Source of the DNA: Apostichopus japonicus
Lineage: Eukaryota > Echinodermata > Holothuroidea > Aspidochirotida > Stichopodidae
Length of the DNA: 64,000 nt
Direction: 5' to 3'
Assembly (NCBI RefSeq): GCF_037975245.1
Contig: NC_092567.1
Location: 17,968,376 to 18,032,375 of the forward strand
Position 1 is the stretch's first letter. Every line of letters starts with the position of its first letter. A program made the position numbers and the translations under genes. Positions 59,805-64,000 of this stretch are shown here, piece by piece. The notes beneath the pieces were generated by a model, which worked only from the letters and a program-made list of their open reading frames with translations, ran no database searches and was not told the origin of the DNA.

Positions 59805-59840
59805 CCAACTTACTTTTACACATTGTAATTTGTATTATAT

Positions 59841-59979
59841 GTATATCATATTCGACAAAGAACAAAAGGCTGCCTTTTCTCCCCTGCATGGTTTAATTGT
59901 GTTACATGACCGTTTCAAAGATGAAGACAAACATTCGTATAATTACGATGATGAATCGACTATCAAGTCAAGAGGATGA
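59841..59979 (+). pseudogene. Block S2 exon 1, right part
   Basis: After the Penelope insertion the exon resumes with YIIFDKEQKAAFSPLHG and VLHDRFKDEDKHSYNYDD to a stop at 59977-59979. Unlike S1 it has no internal stop in this part. The left part of the exon lies before 57560. Confidence 0.5.
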
Positions 59980-60189
59980 CTTTATAAAAAAGATCTTTGG
60001 TTCGTGAACGCTGAAGTACAAGAATATAAAGCTGGTTCAATACTTATATGAGATTAATGATTGATATACGTTCAGGCGCAAGTCATTGCTGCTATCTTAT
60101 TAAAGGGAATTACAGCTAATGTCAACAATGGGCATTTTGGTATTATTGTGTAGTATTCATTTAGTAACGTTATGGCTATATTTAACTCC

Positions 60190-60548
60190 TGGAGAAATTG
60201 TAGTTTTTGATTTGCGAATACTTCCTAAGCATATTAAAAAATACTATTCTAACATGTTCAAAAACATCCCAAACTGCCATTCTCGTTTATTCCTGTTTGA
60301 GTTTGGGGGAGTGAACGTTTCTTGTGTTGAGCGCAGCGTTTACTGAACAAGAATGGTTTCTTCTATTTTCATATAATCTGATTAATGACGTTTCTCGTCA
60401 AAACGGTATTCAACTGCACAACTATGTGTCCGTCTTTGAAAGTCCAAATCACCAGCAACCCTTAAAAAATTTTATAGACCAGTTCTGGGTCACAGATATT
60501 ATCACGTGGTACATAATTAAAGGCCAAAATGAGAGTAGGCCTATATGA
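60190..60548 (+). pseudogene. Block S2 exon 2, unknown family
   Basis: The frame reads GEIVVFDLRILPKHIKKYYS, then LFLFEFGG. After a small deletion near 60318 it shifts to MLSAAFTEQEWFLLFSYNL and NYVSVFESPNHQQPL, ending at 60548. It is uninterrupted by the 4.4-kb insertion seen in S1. The family is not recognised. About 115 residues are conserved between blocks. Confidence 0.5.
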
Positions 60549-60990
60549 GCCATAATTAGTTTGAAAGAAGAGTTTTTAATGAAATTAGTGACGTATCAGT
60601 GTGATGTTATTTAAGATTCCAGCAAATTATTATCAATTTGCGCAACTTACTTTGCTATCGATTCGCTTTTCCACAAAAAAAGTATTGTCATTCAGATATG
60701 AATTTGAAGTATTGAGCTGTTTAAAACGACAATATGGACCTAGGTATTTGTCTCTGCTATATGTATTGTGATATCCACGTAAAATATTTACTGAGTTAAT
60801 ATTTGATTGAGTTGGAATATCTTTCTCCATGTTTCCGGAATCTTTAGTGTAATCATTGAAATAAAATAAGCTTAGCTGATATCCTTTCCATTGATTTAGT
60901 TCAGTTGTATTATCATTTGTATAGACCGACACACTTTCAAACCTTAAAGACGCTAAATACATATTTCATGATAGTTGTTTCCCTATTGGA

Positions 60991-61134
60991 AGTTAGTAGG
61001 ACTACATCCTGTGGTTACAGAACCGACACAAGGTTGAATTTCTTATTTGGAATAGAGATCAAGCTAGTTTGGAAATTAAATCAAGACATCGTCATTCGCA
61101 AAGGATTCGTTTCCAAGTTAACATTCACTTCAAA
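60991..61134 (+). pseudogene. CUB-like C-terminal half exon, unit 1
   Basis: This copy reads SRTTSCGYRTDTRLNFLFG, then IKLVWKLNQDIVIRKGF and SKLTFTSK before GTAAAT at 61135. Cys-Gly followed by strand, Asp turn and GF is the pattern of the last part of a CUB domain. The acceptor is weaker than in S1 (TATTG instead of TATAG). An identical exon lies in the next unit. Confidence 0.4.
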
Positions 61135-61300
61135 GTAAATTAATTTTCATATTTAGAATTACCAAGGTTTTTAACGTTGGAGATTTTAGAAAAAATGTAT
61201 CATTGAAACTGAAATGAATCGTAAGGAAATTAAGCAGAAAACACAACTGATTTCCTTATAGGGCGATTTATTTCACGTTCTAAAGTAAGCGTTTTCAGTC

Positions 61301-61560
61301 TCAGCCTACTTTTCCAATATATCTGTCAGAATGTTCCTTTAATTTATTAAATTGAAGTAATAGCGGTATATACGAAGTATTGCGGTATTCATTAGCCAGA
61401 TCATTTGAGATAATAAAAGGCATATACGATTTCTCGGAACCATCAGAAAATCCGTAGAACTTATCAAATTTACGTCTAATCCAAATCAAGATTGTACTGT
61501 TATCAATCGGGATAGAGATATCGTGGCGTTGTCCAATATCCCGTACTATGACGTCATAAA
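61301..61560 (-). other. Conserved minus-strand open frame in each tandem unit
   Basis: On the minus strand the stretch reads DISIPIDNSTILIWIRRKFD, then FYGFSDGSEKSYMPF and ISNDLANEY, ending YIGKVG-stop. The same frame is open at 62782-63041. It lies in the 530-bp part of S2 missing from S1. The composition is protein-like, and it extends upstream without a stop to about 61565. I do not recognise it, and its strand opposes the other exons of the block. Confidence 0.35.
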
Positions 61561-61859
61561 CTGACGAAAATATGACGTCATAAACTGATTAACCTTGGTG
61601 AATTTCTCGACAGTGCTTACAACTAAATGACGACACAGTATTGTTTGAGATTGCTTTCTTTCCATTACCATTTATAACATATCAGCTCATGAGTTGCCTT
61701 TTCACATCAAACTTAGTTACCCTCTTATGCGGACAGCCTAACCAACTAGGCCATGGACACTGATTGTTTGTCCAGAGGTTTGAAACCAGTACAAAAGTAC
61801 GTCATTCCATTGTAAGGTTTTGCAACCTGTATGGAGCAATGCTAGTTTTGTGTTGATGG

Positions 61860-62010
61860 GGTGTTTTTACATTGTGGTACAACTCTTGGACGTACATTTG
61901 GTAAAATGATAAAGTTAAAAGTTGCTGACCTCAAGCGAGACGACCAAATAGTGATGTGTGTTTCGTTTTGCCATCCGTGTTGGCACACCATTGTTTTGAA
62001 ATTAAGTAAG
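61860..62010 (+). pseudogene. Block S exon 4, unit 1
   Basis: The plus frame reads RTFGKMIKLKVADLKRDDQ and VSFCHPCWHTIVLKL, then a stop. Compared with S1 it lacks nine residues after the KL. Confidence 0.4.
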
Positions 62011-62470
62011 TGAAAGCCATGGAAAATGTCATTGATGTGTTTGATGTCATTTGATGTCATTTGATGTAATTGATGTGATTGATGTAATTGATGTGATTAA
62101 TGATTAATGATTATCAATTTGCGCAACTAACTTTGCTATCGATTCGCTTTTCCACAAAAATGTTTTGTCATTCAGATATGAATTTGAAGTATTGAGCTGT
62201 TTAAAACGACAATATGGACCTAGGCATTTGTCTCTGCTATTTGTATTGTGATATCGCACGTAAAACATTTATTGAATTAATATTTGATTGAGTTGGAATA
62301 TCTTTCTCCATGTTTCCGGAATCTTTAGTGTAATCATTGAAATAAAATAAGCTTAGCTGATATACTTTCCATTGATTTAGTTCAGTTGTATTATCATTTG
62401 TATAGACCGACACACTTTCAAACCTTAAAGACGCTAAATACATATTTCATGATAGTTGTTTCCCTATTGG

Positions 62471-62615
62471 AAGTTAGTAGGACTACATCCTGTGGTTACA
62501 GAACCGACACAAGGTTGAATTTCTTATTTGGAATAGAGATCAAGCTAGTTTGGAAATTAAATCAAGACATCGTCATTCGCAAAGGATTCGTTTCCAAGTT
62601 AACATTCACTTCAAA
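62471..62615 (+). pseudogene. CUB-like C-terminal half exon, unit 2
   Basis: Copy of 60991-61134 with the same peptide and the same GTAAAT donor. No separate evidence of activity. Confidence 0.4.
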
Positions 62616-63341
62616 GTAAATTAATTTTCATATTTAGAATTACCAAGGTTTTTAACGTTGGAGATTTTAGAAAAAATGTATCATTGAAACTGAAATGAAT
62701 CGTAAGGAAATTAAGCAGAAAACACAACTGATTTCCTTATAGGGCGATTTATTTCACGTTCTAAAGTAAGCGTTTTCAGTCTCAGCCTACTTTTCCAATA
62801 TATCTGTCAGAATGTTCCTTTAATTTATTAAATTGAAGTAATAGCGGTATATACGAAGTATAGCGGTATTCATCAGCCAGATCATTTGAGATAATAAATG
62901 GCATATACGATTTCTCGGAACCATCAGAAAATCCGTAGAACTTATCAAATTTACGTCTAATCCAAATCAAGATTGTACTGTTATCAATCGGGATAGAGAT
63001 ATCGTGGCGTTGTCCAATATCCCGTACTATGACGTCATAAACTGACGAAAATATGACGTCATAAACTGATTAACCTTGGTGAATTTCTCGACAGTGCTTA
63101 CAGCTAAATGACGACACAGTATTGTTTGAGATTGCTTTCTTTCCATTACCATTTATAACATATCAGCTCATGAGTTGCCTTTTCACATCAAACTTAGTAA
63201 CCCTCTTATGCGGACAGCCTAACCAACTAGGCCATGGACACTGATTGTTTGTCCAGAGGTTTGAAACCAGTACAAAAGTACGTCATTCCATTGTAAGGTT
63301 TTGCAACCTGTATCGAGCAATGCTAGTTTTGTGTTGGTGAG

Positions 63342-63500
63342 GTATTTTTACATTGTGGTACAGCTCTTGGACGTACATTTGGTAAAATGATAAAGTTAAA
63401 AGTTGCTGACCTCAAGCGAGACGACCAAATAGTGATGTGTGTTTCGTTTTGCCATCCGTGTTGGCACACCATTGTTTTGAAAATTAAAGAAGTGAAAGCC
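63342..63500 (+). pseudogene. Block S exon 4, unit 2
   Basis: Same peptide as 61860-62010. One extra A near 63480 changes the frame in the tail before the GATGTAATT microsatellite. Confidence 0.4.
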
Positions 63501-63629
63501 ATGGAAAATGTCATTGATGTGTTTGATGTCATTTGATGTCATTTGATGTAATTGATGTGATTAATGTAATTGATGTGATTGATGTCATTAACCAATTATA
63601 TTTTTGTTTTCTATCTTTGTCTCTCTCAG

Positions 63630-63811
63630 TTAATTGGTATTTACCCCATGAATTTTTTTATTCAAAGACCGACGTCAATGTTACGAAAAACATAGAAATA
63701 AATTTCCCTAAAAGAACTGATAAAAGCCATGTTTATGTGTCTATTTTGTTTGAAGCGTTTTGCACAATTCAGAATTTCGTCAACAGGGCCCCCTTTAACC
63801 ATTCAAACTAA
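63630..63811 (+). pseudogene. Block S last exon, S2 copy
   Basis: The acceptor CTCTCTCAG ends at 63629. The frame matches 15717-15925 through VNRAPF and then stops at 63811, shortened by an extra C in a C run. Only the second tandem unit is followed by this exon. Confidence 0.45.
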
Positions 63812-64000
63812 AAACCAGTGTCGTAAAGAAGAAATGTAACAAATTCATACAAATCTTTGTTTGACAAAAGAGAAAAATATTTATTGCATTTTTTTTCGAT
63901 GATCAGCTTTGCCTAGCAAGGAAAATATAACATACACCAAGCAAACACGTACTCGAGAAAAGAAATAATCAGTCCTTTTGAGGAGTGGTAAGTATAGAAC

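Larger units (their letters stand above)
57548..59840 (+). mobile_element. Penelope-like element with 13-bp target duplication
   Basis: ATTTGTATTATAT at 57548-57560 is repeated at 59828-59840, and the uninterrupted site is preserved in block S1 at about 9472-9484. Inside are reverse transcriptase pieces and a C-terminal GIY-YIG-like part. The RT pieces are IKPADKGSAVVI at 57618, the motif A region DVTSLYTNI at 58065, GTRMAPSY at 58251 and the intact motif C YIDDLF at 58350. The GIY-YIG part has Cys pairs near 59030-59050 and NVIYLISCKVCGIQYV at 59143. Frameshifts near 57890, 58215, 58495 and 58800 disable it. A C/T-rich tail (59440-59700) and a hammerhead-like motif end the element. Confidence 0.85.
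60627..63590 (+). repeat. Tandem duplication, two units of about 1482 bp
   Basis: Unit 1 starts at 60627 and unit 2 at about 62109, both with the block TATCAATTTGCGCAACT. They differ at only scattered positions. The junction falls in the GATGT(C/A)ATT microsatellite (62040-62107). Confidence 0.9.
57505..64000 (+). repeat. Segmental duplication block S2 (runs off the window)
   Basis: This is the second copy of the exon-bearing block of 9.4-16.1 kb. It contains a Penelope-like insertion (57561-59840 including the right target duplication) and a tandem duplication of its central part. Confidence 0.8.

Noticed and set aside
60633-60962. 109-codon minus-strand frame in block S2
   Set aside because: It is broken in S1 and shortened in the second tandem unit, and plus-strand exons overlap its end; kept as uncertain rather than called.

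Overview
This is a eukaryotic, intron-containing, AT-rich and very repeat-rich window with no long intact gene. The mix of families fits a marine invertebrate, possibly an echinoderm or another non-chordate deuterostome. The families are CR1-like, RTE-like and Penelope-like retroelements, BEL/Pao, THAP, KRBA2-like integrase genes, a PolB element, and TGACCT-rich repeats. The species is an inference and is not fixed by the sequence. Most coding signal is exon-sized or broken.

The main recurring theme is a dispersed unit carrying a small MBF2-like gene. The protein pattern is D-x-L-L, then DxxxDGxGG, SGGxG and a terminal V-x-G-R. Copies start near 4.65 kb (A), 7.25 kb (B), 46.78 kb (C), 53.93 kb (D) and 55.13 kb (E), and an upstream-only copy F lies at 48.77 kb. 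A and C have open frames; B, D and E are broken. B, D and E share a short leader exon and an intron of 134-137 nt directly before the start codon, and C shares the intron. The intron begins with an inverted repeat that swallows its own 5' splice site. In C the leader exon is replaced, exactly at the splice junction, by the remains of a protein-primed-type PolB gene with three C2H2 zinc fingers (44.7-46.8 kb).

A second theme is nested and duplicated mobile DNA. A KRBA2-like integrase element occurs twice in opposite orientation (1.8-4.6 kb minus, 29.2-32.5 kb plus). A multi-exon block with possible CUB-like pieces is at 9.3-16.1 kb, interrupted at 10.01-14.46 kb by an insertion that includes a CR1-like fragment. 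It occurs again at 57.5-64 kb, interrupted by a 2.3-kb Penelope-like element flanked by a 13-bp target-site duplication. Part of this second block is tandemly duplicated (60.63-62.10 and 62.11-63.59 kb). The Penelope element ends in a hammerhead-ribozyme-like motif, and a solitary copy of the same motif sits at 44.3 kb inside perfect 17-bp arms.

Other contents are an RTE-like fragment (20.5-21.96 kb, minus), a second CR1/jockey-like fragment (42.1-43.7 kb), a BEL/Pao fragment (51.4-52.06 kb), a truncated THAP domain (40.0 kb), and a two-exon repeated-family pseudogene (49.7-51.4 kb). Several tandem arrays have 180-, 106-, 65- and 20-bp periods. The stretches 15.9-18.7, 32.5-39.9 and 52.1-53.9 kb hold little that can be named.
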